64,000 nt of DNA from the NCBI RefSeq assembly GCF_949628265.1, contig NC_088786.1, positions 31,579,681 to 31,643,680 of the forward strand, read 5' to 3'. The notes beneath the pieces are model-generated. The model had not been told where the DNA came from. It did no database searches and saw only the letters and a program-made list of their open reading frames with translations. Below, one piece after another: positions 1 through 12,800 of the stretch. This DNA is from Cloeon dipterum. Taxonomy: Eukaryota > Arthropoda > Insecta > Ephemeroptera > Baetidae. The translations under genes and the position numbers were made by a program. How positions within the stretch are numbered: position 1 is the stretch's first letter; the number at the start of each line of letters is the position of its first letter.

Positions 1-749
1 GATTCGGGTTTTGATTTCTATTCAAATTAGCTCGTGGTACTGGTGGAGTTGCAATCAGCAAAAATGCAAAGAGAGATATCAGAGTTTAACGACTCGCACA
101 AATTAAGCCAAAGTCCGCTCCTAAATGTTTCGGTGGCGCATGAATAATTATGGCTGACGTTTGCGCGATCAAATTCCTACTCCGCTGGCTTGAGAGCGGC
201 GAAAAGCCGTCTGCGAGCCAGGATAAGTGCTAAGTAATGTTGATGCCAAATTTGCACAGCCCACGAGCAAGCAGCACCTTTTTGATTAATCACCCAACGA
301 ACAGACTAGACGTGACGTCAGAAAACCGTCGTCAGTTAACACAAAATGATCGTTACGACGAAAAAAGTACCAACGGCAAAAAGCGCATCCTGAATGTCTA
401 TAATTGCGCTCAATTTAAAAATTCCGAAAAGCAGCTGGCGCGGAAATCGACCCCCCGCAGGACGGAAAAATCGATGGAGGCTAGGCCAGGGGGTGGGTGT
501 GGGTGTTGTCTGTGCAGTGCACCCAATTGAACCCTCTTGAGCTGCACCGTGCAAGAGTGAGAGCGAAACTGTGTCGGCACGCGGATCAATATTAAAGTTG
601 ATGGAGCCAGCCAGACGGGCGTATTGAAAATAATTGTATTCCTTCCCGAAGTTTATTCCGCTCGGGGCGAGACGTTGGCGTGAATCATTTTTCATTTTTT
701 TCTCTTTCTCTCTGCTGCCTCTCAAGTCAAGTGGAAGGAATAGCAAAGA
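1..749. promoter_or_regulatory. Promoter-like leader region with a palindromic CRE
   Basis: No protein-coding gene is recognisable here. The stretch holds a perfect palindromic cAMP-response element, TGACGTCA, at 313-320. It leads into a short sequence at 750-757 that looks like a first coding exon (ATG GCT G followed by a GTAAGT donor). From this I infer a promoter and 5' untranslated region for a + strand gene. No TATA box is obvious. Confidence 0.35.
313..320. promoter_or_regulatory. Palindromic CRE (TGACGTCA)
   Basis: Exact CREB/ATF consensus in the leader of the candidate split gene. The same octamer recurs at 21558-21565 (Sin3) and 37339-37346 (eIF4A3). Confidence 0.5.
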
Positions 750-3374
750 ATGGCTGGTAAGTGGCGTGCGCATGTTTTGCGAATGAACACGACTGCACTT
801 TCCTGCCAGTCCCTTTATTTTGCAATACGTGCACAATCAACGGCGTGCCATCTGTCGCCTCGGCGCTCTTATCTCGCCGCTGTTCGCGTCTTTCGCACAC
901 ATATCAATGCTTTATTTGCTAATTACACGATGTTGTATTAAGTGCAATAGGTTGCTTGCGCAAAAAACAATTTCCTTCTTTTCAAGAAAAATCACAAGCG
1001 TGAGTGATAAGGGTTTTTGCGGTTTCCACAGCACTGTCGCAATCTTTTGCAGGAAAATAAGTGTAAATCCCTATCATTTTTCATGGGTGTCAAAACAAAC
1101 AGGATAACCGAACAGTTATAAATAATATCTGATTAAATAAAGTTATATACTCTTGGTAGTTCTTTAACGAGTTTGCTTTTAGTTTCTTATCAACGCGAGC
1201 CGTTTCAAAATAACCAAATCGGTTTTTAAGTTCCGCTTTTCGTTGCTCTTATCTAGAAAAATCCCTAAAAATGGCGTTTTCAGTCCACAAATTCTATCAA
1301 ACGAAGTAACAGACGGGAGCATGCAGTTCCCGGTCTTTCCTGAATCAGTTGTCTGACAATGAGAAGAGAACAGCTGGTCGCGGCGGAATTTCCACGAAGC
1401 CGATTTTCCGCCTGTTTATATTTACCTTCCTCTGCGCCTCGGCAGCGAATCCCGACTTTGCAGCTCTGTTACTCGCCATGGCTGATAGTTTGTGCAAATT
1501 GCTGTCGTGTCTTCGGTCGCAAGTTCAGTGCAGAACTAAACTAACTGCCAGTGGCAGCCGGCGGGCACCTCAGGTTGGCCTCTCTTCTCCTGCCCTGCGC
1601 CCGCTTGATAATCTCTCCCCTCCCCTCCACTGTGCCGCGCCGCGCCGTCCGCCCGAGAGTGAACTCAGTGAACGAACGAACGAGCCGCGGCTGTGCTTTG
1701 CGATGAGGCGGTTAAATTTTATTAAAAGGAGTCCCTTCTATGGAAATCGCTCTGACTCTTACTGGACTCATTAGTTAACGAGAAGCGGTTGACATTGTTT
1801 CGCGTGCCATGTGATTTCATTCGGTTATTCTTTTGGCTTTTGCGTCACGCACGCAATTCTGCGGTAATTCAATAAAGAAATGGTACACATTGTGTGTGTG
1901 TGTGCGTGGCGATCGTGTTTCATTCTCAAATGGTAAACCAGAAAACCAGTTGGCCGCCGAGCGTATTAATTAGTCACCACCGCATTGTGTGACGTTTGTG
2001 CTCCGTGTTATCGCGTTTGACACGTTTTCTTGTTTTCTCGGAGAAATATGCCAACAAAAGAAGTGAAACAACTATCTTGCATTGCTCATTAAGAGGAAAA
2101 TGTGGTCTGCACACCAAATTGTCAGTTGAGGAAATTCACAACCACAGCTCAGACCACAGGCTAAACGCTCAAATTGTGATGAATTTTGTTTATTTTTAAA
2201 ACATTATTTAATCTTGCAGCTAAATGTGGTTGAAAAATAATTTAAATTAAGTGAAATTCTCATTAGCTCTTGAATGATTTTAAAATAATAATTCCATTAA
2301 TGAATTTTACTTTCGCAAAAATCAAAAGATCGGTGCATGTAGAATAACAACTAGAATTATGCTCAAAACTGAAATTGGTTTGCCATTTGCATCGTTTTTG
2401 AGTCTAAAAATTTCAAGAGTAATTTGGCTAAGCAATAAGATATATTTATTTGTCACAAAACACTTGAAAATCCACGTAAAATTGTTCTGCGCTTAAGTTT
2501 TGATAGGGAATGACAAAGCAGTTCACTAATTTTCCATATTTTTAGTGGAAATGAGTATTTTTTCATGTGTTGGATCGAAATTCCGGATATTTCCTCTGAA
2601 CTAATGTCATTATCACTCTTAACTAGTTTCGGCTTCTACCCTAAGCTCTAGTTCATGAACGGAAAAAATGTAGCCAACCTTAAATAATTTCATGATTAAA
2701 AATCGTTACACAAAATTAATAAAATAAATTACAAAACAAAAATTGTCGACAGTTAAAAATACAAATCAGTAATTTATTTAACTCATATTAGGATTTTTTA
2801 GTTCAATGTGTCTCTTTTTAGCGATAAAGGCAGAGCAGGCACGTTTTAAATTTTAATCCTTAGTGAGTGACGTGGTTTCCTATCGACAATTATTTGTTTG
2901 ATTTACGTGCATCATTATTATTTTTTTTTAAAACGTTAAAAATATTTAAGATCAAATTTAGTAGCGTTATTATTACGCTTGGTTTAAAAAAAACAACAAA
3001 ACACACAGTTTTAAAGCAATTAATTTTAAAAATAAGTGACAAATGCATTGTTTTTATTGCTAATGATTTAAAGCATTACAGTCGAAAAATATTAGTTTTG
3101 AACACTAAAGGCGAAAATGACAAAAACATAATTTGGAAATGAAAAAACATGTTGCACTTTCTTGTGCTAGAGAGAAGCCGTTTGGAGTTAATGCTCCTAA
3201 TGAACTGATTAAATAAATTGTTTCCATAGCGGCTGGTACGGTGAAATTCGCTGAGGTTCGTTGCAGCTTTGATTTTTTGCAGGTAAAATTCAACGCGATG
3301 AGTTCATTGAGGCTGACGTAAAGAACAGATGCTGTCCATGGTACAAGAACTTGCGGGATAATCTTTATTTTTAA
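750..3374 (+). CDS. Candidate tiny split gene (two exons, 32 codons) or first exons of a longer gene
   Basis: I do not recognise a family. Exon 1 (750-756) reads ATG GCT G and meets a consensus GTAAGT donor. A strong acceptor (pyrimidine tract then TTTTTTGCAG) ends at 3282. Joining 750-756 to 3283-3374 keeps the frame. The second exon opens with the residues KIQRDEFIEADVKN, continues with CCPWYKNLRDN, and stops with TAA at 3372-3374. An AATAAA overlaps that stop at 3374-3379. An alternative 53-nt micro-exon (3230-3282, acceptor CCATAG, donor CAG/GTAAAA) also joins exon 1 in frame. The amino-acid composition looks coding, but there is no homology support. It could be chance, or the 5' part of a gene whose later exons I did not find. 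Confidence 0.3.
757..3282. other. Presumed intron / non-coding region, with a GC-rich patch and a (TG)n run
   Basis: A GC-richer patch at about 1350-1700 contains short GAAC repeats near 1671-1684 and could be an alternative promoter. A (TG)n microsatellite lies near 1890-1905. From about 2200 the sequence is AT-rich with scattered chance ORFs that show no recognisable motif. I see no other gene. Confidence 0.4.
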
Positions 3375-3444
3375 ATAAATAATCATGTAGAAAAATTAAG
3401 TGTCTATATTTTTTTAGTTGAAATAAAATCGCGCATAATGCCAA

Positions 3445-3734
3445 ATGCATCAATTTATTTACCCGACTAGTTTTGGTTAAAAATCAGCTGAATATTTTTA
3501 AAAATAAATTTGCCTTTTCGTTTGTCCAATTCCAATTATTATACACACGGGGAATTTTTTTCATGGCAATACTATTTACAGCTCATATATATACATATGA
3601 TATAGGGATGGCATTTTATTTCCCGAAAAAAAACATATTTAGAAATTAAATTATTAAATATTGTACAATTTTTTGCAATGAAATAGGGCTGGAGATGTTA
3701 AGCCAAAACTAGTCGGGAAAATAAATTGACGCAT
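3445..3734. repeat. About 290-bp foldback (terminal inverted repeat) element
   Basis: The left arm at 3445-3480 and the right arm at 3698-3734 are near-perfect reverse complements over about 35 bases. They share the core ACCCGACTAGTTTTGG (TCCCGACTAGTTTTGG on the complement of the right arm), with only a few mismatches. The interior of about 215 bp is AT-rich and non-coding. Size and structure resemble a non-autonomous MITE. I did not find a convincing target-site duplication by eye. Confidence 0.65.
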
Positions 3735-5379
3735 CGAGGAAATATACATACTTTGTCTAATGGAACACTCCTTAAGTGGTTTCTTCGATAGAACATTATG
3801 TTTTGCTTTAAACCTAATTTATAAACGTACGGCAAAGCCATAAATAAGATATAATTACATTCCCTTTTTCCAAATTGCTTAAAAATGTCCTTATTTTTGT
3901 AAGCAAAATCAGCCATTAAAAACCATTTTTTGGTTTAATGTTTAATTTTTTGCTAGTATTTATTTTTTTATAAATTTAATAGCAAAAAAAGCTGGCGAAA
4001 TGAACTCGAACGTCGGAGCACACGTGATAGAAGCAAGCGAAATCACTTTTGGCAATTTTGCAATTGCAAAAGACAGCGGCGGCGGGTGTGCAACAGCAGC
4101 AAAGAAAACGGGCCAAAGAAGCTAACGACGCGGCGAACGGAAGGCGAGCCTTTCGTCAGATTAAATCTGCTGGCCAAAATAATTCGAGTGCAAGTGGCGG
4201 AGGGCTGAAGAGTGCACTAATTACTGTTGGGTGCGTCGACGAGAGACAGTTGGTGCGGCGCTGCGGAAAAAAAGCGAGAGCTGCGAAGGGTGATGAATAA
4301 AGTTGTTGCTGCTCGGCGCTTGCTGGCGCGGCGGCCGTTGTAAAAATGACGTAATTCGCGCAGATGACGTAACCTAGCAGCTTGACCGTTGAGAGGGTCT
4401 CCATCCTGAGGTTAGTGGATGGATTCGTCGTTAGAAAAAGAAGAGAAAAGCGCGCGGCGTCGTGTCTCGCCAATACCAAATGCGTATAAAAAATAGCTGA
4501 AGGATGAGGTAACGATCGAGTCGGCGGCCCTCGCCTTGACTCAGCGCCTCTCATTGCACGTGTCTTTATGAAATGTTATTTCGCGTTGTATTTTTCCTCC
4601 AGAAGTCGATGGATGGATGGATGGATGGATGGACATGGGCAGGTGCAAAAGTAAAAGAAGTTCCGCCAAATGTGCCTGCTGCAACATGTGTGTGTTGCCA
4701 CGCTGGCTGGGATAAAAAGGATCCGCGCGACACTAATTGATGATTCTCTTGCCTTCTTTTCATTTTGAGCCTTTCCTCCCACCGCAGTTTTTCCAGGAAC
4801 CGATGCTCATCTAATATTTCAATAGATTGATGATTTAGTTGGTTGCTTAAAAGTAATTTGAATTTTTTATTACACGGGTCTGACACAAGACCGATAATTT
4901 ACTCAATTTTATTTTATTCGTTAAAGAGTTGTGTTGTATTGAGCAATACAGCAACCCTTTTTTTACTTATTTCTTTCCTTGATCGATTCTGCTAAACATT
5001 AAACAGTAAATATATTTACATACAATTAACTTGTAAGACCATCTCAACTATGCTGCGTAACGTGCATTTCAAGAGCTTTTGGGACAGAATCAAAATCGTC
5101 AAAATGTTCTCGTGCCATCATTCCTATAGTTTGCTACAGTGTCCGAGTCCAGAGACTCCCGAGTGGTCCCGAGTCCCGCTGAAACTTTTGTTTTCGGTTC
5201 TGCCAACAGGTGGTGCAATTTGCAGTCGCACTCACAACAGCAGCTGCACACCATGTGCTTTTGTTTACAAGACTTCAAGACGTGATTCCAATCTCAAATT
5301 AACTTCTTACCCTGTTTTAATGTTGAGTGTCGTTTGTATTCCTGAATTATCATTGTGGCCCTGGCCCTGAAGAGGCACA
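3735..5379. other. Intergenic spacer upstream of WDR6, with twin half-CREs and an ATGG microsatellite
   Basis: No gene is recognisable. Two TGACGTAA-type half-CRE motifs lie close together at about 4347-4374 (ATGACGTAATT and ATGACGTAACC). A GATG/ATGG tetranucleotide microsatellite of about six units lies at about 4608-4634. The moderately GC-rich stretch at 4060-4560 may belong to a promoter. ORFs here overlap on both strands and show no protein motif. Confidence 0.4.
4608..4634. repeat. (ATGG)n tetranucleotide microsatellite
   Basis: About six consecutive ATGG/GATG units are visible in the spacer upstream of WDR6. Confidence 0.85.
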
Positions 5380-8300
5380 ATGAAAGCTAAAACAATTCGT
5401 ATCAACACAGATGTCACAGCTGTAAAAATATTGGGGAACAAAATATTCGCCGGTTTGTTTAATATTTTGCTAAAATATTGCTGATTTGTCACTCAAGCGA
5501 TTAATTTTTTCCACAGGTGTTGGAGGGCACGTTCACATTTTTTCTGTAGAAAATGGGAGTTCTCGAATTGATGCTACACTTGAGATATTTGAGGGCCAAA
5601 AAATCCATGGATTTTGCCATAACACCGAAAGAGACGAGATTGTTGTGTTTGGAGGCAGGCTTTTCCTCATTTTCCAGTTGAAAAAGCTGAAAGAATGCAG
5701 CATTGTAAGTTAAAATGTGAAAATTTACCACAATTTTAATTGACATGCAACTACCCTCATCTTATATAAAATAGAGATTAAGTTTTCGTCCTTTTAATCT
5801 TTTTTCAGATTGATTCACCCGTGCATAAAGTGTCACACTGGATTCAGGCCGTTCACTGGCTACAAGATGGCTCAATTGCGTTAGCTTTGTCAAACAACAT
5901 GGTCAAGCAGTGGAAAGATGGACAAATAATCGCTTCTGTTCAGTGTCCCATCAAATGCATCATGTGATTATTTTCTTATTGCTCAAAGTAATTTTAATAT
6001 AATTGTTAGATGATCAGTTAATTTCAGCTTTTCCTTTTTTGAACAGTTGATTTGTTTTTTTAAGACAAAGAAAGAAGTACACGCACAAGTTTAATCTTTA
6101 AATTTAAGAAAAGCTGAATGACTGCTCAGTGTTGAAAAAGAAATCATAACCGCAGTATTTGCTGCTGAGAATTCTTATCCTCTTATAATTTTCACTATTA
6201 GCTAACCGTCCAGAGTTAGTTTTCCGTTCAGAGTAGAGCCATTCAGTATTATTTCTTAAATTTGAATTAATACATTTATATCCATCCCAAGAAGATTAAT
6301 AATTTACAGTGACTTATGACTTCAGATATTCAGCATTGCTCCTTGGTTCTTCATGGGACTCATTGGTGGTCTTCTCTGGAACTGTATTTTCCGAAGTGTT
6401 GATTTGGGGCTCTGACGGACAAGTTTGGCACCAACTCAAGGGCCACAAGGGTGTCATTTTCAGCATTTCTTTTGACAAGAGTCGCCAGCGCCTTCTGACT
6501 AGCTCAGACGACAGGTCTGTGAGGGTTTGGCAAAAGTCTGCAGATTCAACCTGGAGCTCTTGCTCTTTGGAACAAGTGCAGGAGCTTTATGGCCACCAGT
6601 CCAGGGTCTGGAGAGCTCTGCCCTCAAAATTTGGCCTTGTCAGCATTGGCGAGGTAAGAATTCAGTGTTAAATTTAAATAATGATGGTTTGAAATGCTGG
6701 ATACTTTCCTCAAATCAAACAGACGCTGTCTTTAATCTACCCAAAGCTCCATTTCACACACACACAAAAAATCAGCTGTAATTTTTTTCAATATTTAATT
6801 TTCACAGAAATAAATAAATTACAAGCATAATATAAGTCGTTAGTTTTAAAAAATAGAATAATCAGAAGATACTACAAAAATTCCTTTCTACCTAGTTCGT
6901 TGACCCTCAAACGTTTCTATTGGGAACAAAATCGTTTATTTGTGAATCACTGTTGCTACACTCCTGAAGAACCTCGTACTTGTGTACATATTTTGTTTTT
7001 TATGCTTTTCAGGCAGAAGTTAAAACTGCGTTAGAGCAATAAAAGATAATTTTTGTTCGCTTTTGGTGGAAATGTCCATCATTTCAATTCATCATTATAA
7101 AAGGACCTCGTTAAGAATTTTGGAGGATATTAAAACAATGATTTTATATATATTTTTTGGACAGGACTCTTTTGTTTGTCAATGGGATGACAGCGGAAAA
7201 GAGCTTTCCAAAATGTGTTCTCACCAAGGAGGCAGCATTTGGAGTATAGACATTTGCGATTCATATTTGGTTGGTTGATTTTTAGTTTATCATAAATTAC
7301 TGTAGTCTTAAATCTTTCTGATTTCCCATAGGTGACGGGTGGTGGGGATGGAGGAATCATGTGCTGGAATTTGGAGCATGGCTTTGAAACGAAACAGTTT
7401 GGAAGCCCAGTGAATGTGCGCAAAGTGGCATGGACGCCAAAAGGAGAACTATTGGTGGTCACTGAGGATGAGAAATTGTTCATCATGCAAGAGTGCGGAT
7501 CAATAGAACAAGCACCTTTTAATGTGCAAATGATAGAAATATTCCAAGATCTCATTTACTTGACTACCGTCAGTGGAAATTTAACTCTGGTCAAAGGTAC
7601 AAATCATAAAAAGTAATATTGTTTTGTTATAATCCAGACCATTTTTATGCAGACGTTCGAAGCAAAGAGGCTTTTTTAACTGGAAGAGTCTCAGACGGTG
7701 CAGCTGTATTGAGCGTCGTTCCATTGAAGCCAACAACGTTTCTAGTTTCTTTAAGCAGCGGTGAGAGGATTTTCTGGGGCTTTGAAAACGGAACACTTGA
7801 GAGGCTAGCCTCTTACACAGCCAGCCCAAAAACAAAAGGGGTATCTTGCGGGCTATGCATTGGTGATTACTGCGTCATTGGCGACCAAGACGGTTTCCTG
7901 CAACTCTTCAATTGGAAAAGCATGGTATACTTTGCGACAAACAGACTAAGTTATTATTGTTTAAATTTTGTGTTTTAACGAAATAGGAAGTGGAGCAAAA
8001 CTTGAATATGAAATCTGAGGGCGTGACTGGAATCTGCATGTTTCGGGGACTTATATGGGCTACCTGCAAGGAAGGAAAGTTGCTCACTTTGCTGCTGGAA
8101 CATGGACAAATTTCCATTGTGAACTCTGGTCAGCCGCGACTCGGCATGCTTGCCGGCCTCGAGGTAACCTCATTGGGACTTCTTCTCTACTCTTTTCATA
8201 GGTATGTTTCAAATGAGTATTTTTTGTGATATAAAATCATATAAAATTCCAGAGTAAACTTTTCAGTCTGGTCGTGGGATCAGCAGAGACCAATATTCAA

Positions 8301-9684
8301 GTTCCACTGCCCTGGTGGAGGACACAGATCGTGGGACTTTCGACTCAGCTCTGAAAATAAAATGTGCTTTGCATTTGTGAGGCACAAGAAAGCATTTTAC
8401 CAACAGCAAAGGTTAAAAGATGTCGCAGCACCTGTACTCAGGGTAACAATAATACTTAATTATTGCTGACGTAAAGAAATCTAACCTCAACCGATTCTAA
8501 CTATCAGACTGGCTTGCATTTGAACTTGATAAACTGCATGGTTCCTTTGGATTCAAACCACCTGCTTTCTGGAGGGGAAGATGGTTCTTTGCGGATATCT
8601 GATGCCGTGTCTGGGTCATCCTGCACTGTGATTCAAGCGCATTTGTCGAGCGTGAAGGCTTTACTGAAGGACAAAAATATTCTGGTCAGTGCAGGCGGTC
8701 GGGCACAGTTAGCTGTCTGGCAAATTTTGAATATTAATTCAAACTGTAAGTTTTTCCACTATGAAATCATTCAATTTCCTAAACAAAAGGTGTTTAAGGG
8801 ATATTAAAACTAGTTACCAGTCACATGCTGCTCGAAAGTGCAGAGAAATCAGTAAAAGCGCCTTGGAGAGACTCGTACTTGAATCCTCGAGCTGATCCTG
8901 AGAGCCGATACATGGCATTGTGCTTGCTATCACACAATGAGAGTAAACTCGTTTTTCTTGCTGCCTGCTCTGACTCCTTTTTAAGGTAAAATATATTTTT
9001 CTCTGCCCTTAGGCTTCAATCCATTTGTTTCTGATTTTGCAGGATTTTTTAATTTTTTTACTCTATGCTGCAAACGTTGAAAACAATTGCATTCCACAAA
9101 ACATGTGTCATGACTGTCAGCTCTACAGCGGAATTTGTTGCTTCTGGAGGCTCCAATGGCGTTGTGGCTGTTTGGAATCCAGGGGAACCAAAGCCACTTT
9201 GGAGTGAGGTTTTGCATCAAGGTGGCGTCACCTCTCTCACAGTGACTGAAGAAAATTTTCTCTTCACTGGAGGGGATGATGGCATCTTGCTAATAAGCAC
9301 TCTTAACAATGGCATTAATATTTTATACAAAATCGATAACAGCACTCAAGTGACTGGTGAGATTTTTTAATTGGAAAAAATTGTAAGTTTCATTTAATTA
9401 TTTATTTTTTGCAGGAATTGCTCATTTTGGGAGGTATGTTGTTTCAACTACATCTGGCCAGAAGGTCAGTGCGTGGCAGTACACAAGCGAAGGTTGTGAT
9501 AAATCATTTGAGAAGAGAGTAGCTGTTTCAGATCTTCAGGGAGCAACATTAATTATTAGCTCGCAGTGAGTCTTTTAAATCAGTGAAAATTTCTGGTTCT
9601 CAATATGTTTTATATTGCAGAACATCAGCTACAATATGTGTCTTTGGCAAAGGCAGTGAGGTGATCAAGCTCGATTACAAATGA
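5380..9684 (+). CDS. WDR6: WDR6 homologue, WD40-repeat cofactor of tRNA 2'-O-methyltransferase (carries an in-frame stop in exon 12)
   Basis: In other animals WDR6 pairs with the FTSJ1 methyltransferase and directs 2'-O-methylation of the tRNA anticodon wobble base. Exons by splice signals: 5380-5452, 5517-5704, 5809-5963, 6326-6653, 7165-7269, 7332-7596, 7653-7924, 7987-8201, 8253-8442, 8508-8745, 8814-8985, 9043-9356, 9415-9565, 9621-9684, about 910 codons. WDR6-like motifs include SSDDRSVRVW, GEDSFVCQW, GGGHRSWDF, PESRYMALCLL and SGGSNGVVAVWN. An in-frame TGA at 5368 supports the start at 5380. The exon 8-to-9 join and the AG/TTACC acceptor of exon 11 were chosen for frame. In the conserved frame, codon 737 is TAA (9050-9052), between T runs in exon 12. 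The last 170 or so codons still look conserved. This may be an assembly homopolymer error, a null allele or a recent pseudogene. Confidence 0.88.
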
Positions 9685-9718
9685 TACTTTGTTAAGGATT
9701 CGTTAAACTCAACAAGCT

Positions 9719-9727
9719 TTTAATAAA
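9719..9727. terminator. Overlapping poly(A) signals shared by convergent genes
   Basis: The sequence TTTAATAAA gives AATAAA (9722-9727) on the + strand for WDR6 and ATTAAA (9724-9719) on the - strand for malonyl-CoA decarboxylase. The two stop codons are only 117 bp apart (9684 and 9802), so the 3' untranslated regions probably overlap tail-to-tail. Confidence 0.5.
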
Positions 9728-9801
9728 TTCATTTGATAAACATCATTAACAGAAGCATAAGTAATACTATCATTTAACGTCATGTATAATAAGGAAAATA
9801 A

Positions 9802-12800
9802 TCATGGTAGGTCCATCAAGGCTTTTGCTTTTTCAGCTAAATTCAATACTTGGTCCGACGCATTTATACACTGGTCCTCCAAGTAACTCTTGCTGTTAGA
9901 CTCGGCATCTTCTAAGAAGTACCTGTTAGCAAATCCACATTGTTTTAATTGGCTTGTGCTGTTTTAATTGTTATGTTAACCTGTAGTTGACCATTATTCC
10001 CAGAGAGTTATTCAGTCCTTTGATAGTAGTGTCTGCTCTCCAATTAAGCCTCCACATCACAGCTCCATTTCTCAAATGGAAATTTCCTTAAGAAGGCACT
10101 TCTTTATTTTTTAAGTTAACAACATACATGAAACCATACCAACACTGTCCAAGGCAAACCCTCTGCGCTTCTCCAAGTACAGGTATCTGGCACACAGTCT
10201 CATGAATGGATCCTCCATGGTCTGGACGAAGGAGTACTCTGCCAACCATTTGTTGGTAGACAGCAGATCGCGGACATTTGCCGAGTCAGCAGGGCATTTC
10301 ATAAAGGCTGACAAATTCCCTATCTCTTCTTCCGTGAACAGCGTGTGCAGCTTGGCCACCTTCAATCTGTCCATCAGCCACTGGCGGAACTGAGGAATAG
10401 GAGACAGCGACGAGAACTGGTGGACCAGCGGGAATTCGGCGCGCAGTTCCTTCACCACCCTCTTGATAAGATAGTTTCCCAGCTCGATGCCCTGAAGGCC
10501 TTTTTGGGTGGAGGTGATCGAGTAGAAAATCGCTGCTTTCACAAGATCAGGATTCTCCTCGGACTCGGCCATCTTCAGGCCGGCCAGTCCACCAGCTGCA
10601 CTGGCATCAACTGGAAATAACACTCGTGACTTCAAAGAAAGAAATTTCCCTGGCGGGCTAAGAGCAGGAGTTTCTTGTCACAAGCAGAAACGATTTTGCT
10701 CTAAGTACGAACCTGAAAGTCTCTGGGCGGCCGTCACAATGCCCTTCATGCTGGAGCTGATGGTGTCGGCGAGGGCAGTGTGCAAAACGACAATGGGCTC
10801 GCGCGGCATGCTGTCATGGGTGAACATGAAGCATCTCCTGTACAGCCCCACCCTGCCTTTGAGGTCAGTCCAGCCCCTCATCGGGTGCACTGCCTCATAT
10901 TCACTCACCTAGAATAAACAAAAACACACATAGTTAATCACTTTGAAATCAAAGAAAAGCCCTCTCGTTCTCTTCAGAGGTGCAACTTGACTTTCAAAAG
11001 GATGAGTTAAATTTCCCATACTCGGGACGGTAGTCAAAAGAAAAGCTCTCGTGTGTTGACCTTAATTCAGCCTTGTGCTGGCAGCCGTTTTTGTTTTAAA
11101 GTACTCACGTACATAAATGTGACACAGTGGCCATCCAGCGGGCACACGACATTGAGAATTTTTCCGAGCGCGCGCGGCCGCGCACTTAAGGGTGCTTGTC
11201 GCGTGAAAATCTCAAGTGAGTACGCGGCAAGCAAAGCAAAACGCACGCGTGACTTATTATTGAGTATGCAGACTGCAGAAATAATTGTTATACCTTTTGC
11301 AAGAGGTCGCAGGGTGACTGCCAGGTAACCCTTTCCAGTCGGAGGAAGCCAACCGAAAACCACATTGAGAGCAGCTCCCGCAAAGTGGTGTTTAGCTGCT
11401 GCAAAGCAGCGCTCGCTACTTCATCCTTGCATTGGGCCAAAGAATCCTTCAAAAACAGGTCATAAACGCATAAATTAAAACGGGGGAAAATAAATTAATT
11501 CTTTGCTCATGCTGAGCGAGGTGATGCGCGTTCAAAATATTTTTCCTGCAGCGTCAAATTATTGCACACAATTTAATTAAGATAAAGTATCATATTTTAT
11601 ATACGTACCAGCACTTGTGTGCGCAAATCTACTAGAAACTTTACACCACTCTCGAGACGGCCCATGTGCGTGAAGAGCCAGTGGTACCTGGGCGCCAGCT
11701 GGTCTCGCAATTTCTCTTGTGCTTTTACGGCCCCTCTGTGATCATTTGGCTGCAATTACAAAATTATACTCCTGCTAATTCGCATCAACTTTCACGCACA
11801 TCAATCTCGAGCAGGGCCCTCGCCGCCTCTTGCAGTTTGGTCCCGTCCACCGAATATGCTGTGGCGAGCATTTTGAGGAAGGTGTCGCGGTCGCTGTCGG
11901 TTCTCATGCATTTGTATTCAGCACACAGCAGCTTTACTTTGCTCTGGAAACAGAACCGTGAGGGAATTTTGTTATTCAGGTGGGGAATCGAAAAAGTAAA
12001 ATATATTATGATACAAGAGCACACATGCAGAGCGGGATCAATGTGGATTTATTCAATATAAAATCATAAAGGCATTAAAAATATTTCTCAAATTGTCGAC
12101 TCTTCATGCATAATAGCGTGACTGCTTTTCTCTCAAGAATGTCTGCCAGTAAAAAAGCGATTTTACTGAACGAACGCAAAGAGTGGGAGACCCCAACTTA
12201 TTCCTTTATTGCATTCAACCCTTTTGCGTCACTCTTTTTGTCCTGACTAAGCAAACAACTTATTTTAAAGCCCACGGCGTATTCCCGCAGGTGTCAGTCA
12301 AAGGGCAAAAAAAGTTCGGCACATATACACTCACATGACGAGCTCGCACGCACATGACAATTTTTCAGCGCTGCATGTAGCAGCAGCAGCAGAAGCGAGG
12401 TGCTAACCCCCGCTGGTCACGAAAGGACATTAAAATTTTCCAGGCGGGGCGCCCTTGTGAGCGTGAATAATTTACGACTGCTTTCTTTAACTGACGCACC
12501 GCCAAAATAATTAAGCTGCATTAGGCTGATTAAAATTAATTGTGTCCAGCAAATATAAGAGTAGGCACCGACGAGAGCGTCTGCCTATCGACCTTCTCTG
12601 CGGTCGGCGGCGCTTTCCCCATGGAGGCGCGCGCTCGGGGCGCACGGCACAGCCGCCTCCGCCGCTCAGTCTATGGCTGGCAAGCGCGAGGGCTTCGTCC
12701 TGCAGCATGTGAACCTGCTGCTCGGCGGGTTAGTACACAACGCACCCCACTTCCGCTCTCTAAAATTGTCTCTTACGTTTTATTTTGGTCGGCAGCCTTT

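Noticed and set aside
3105-3386. 93-codon minus-strand ORF
   Set aside because: No motif, and it opposes a better + strand exon candidate with splice signals.
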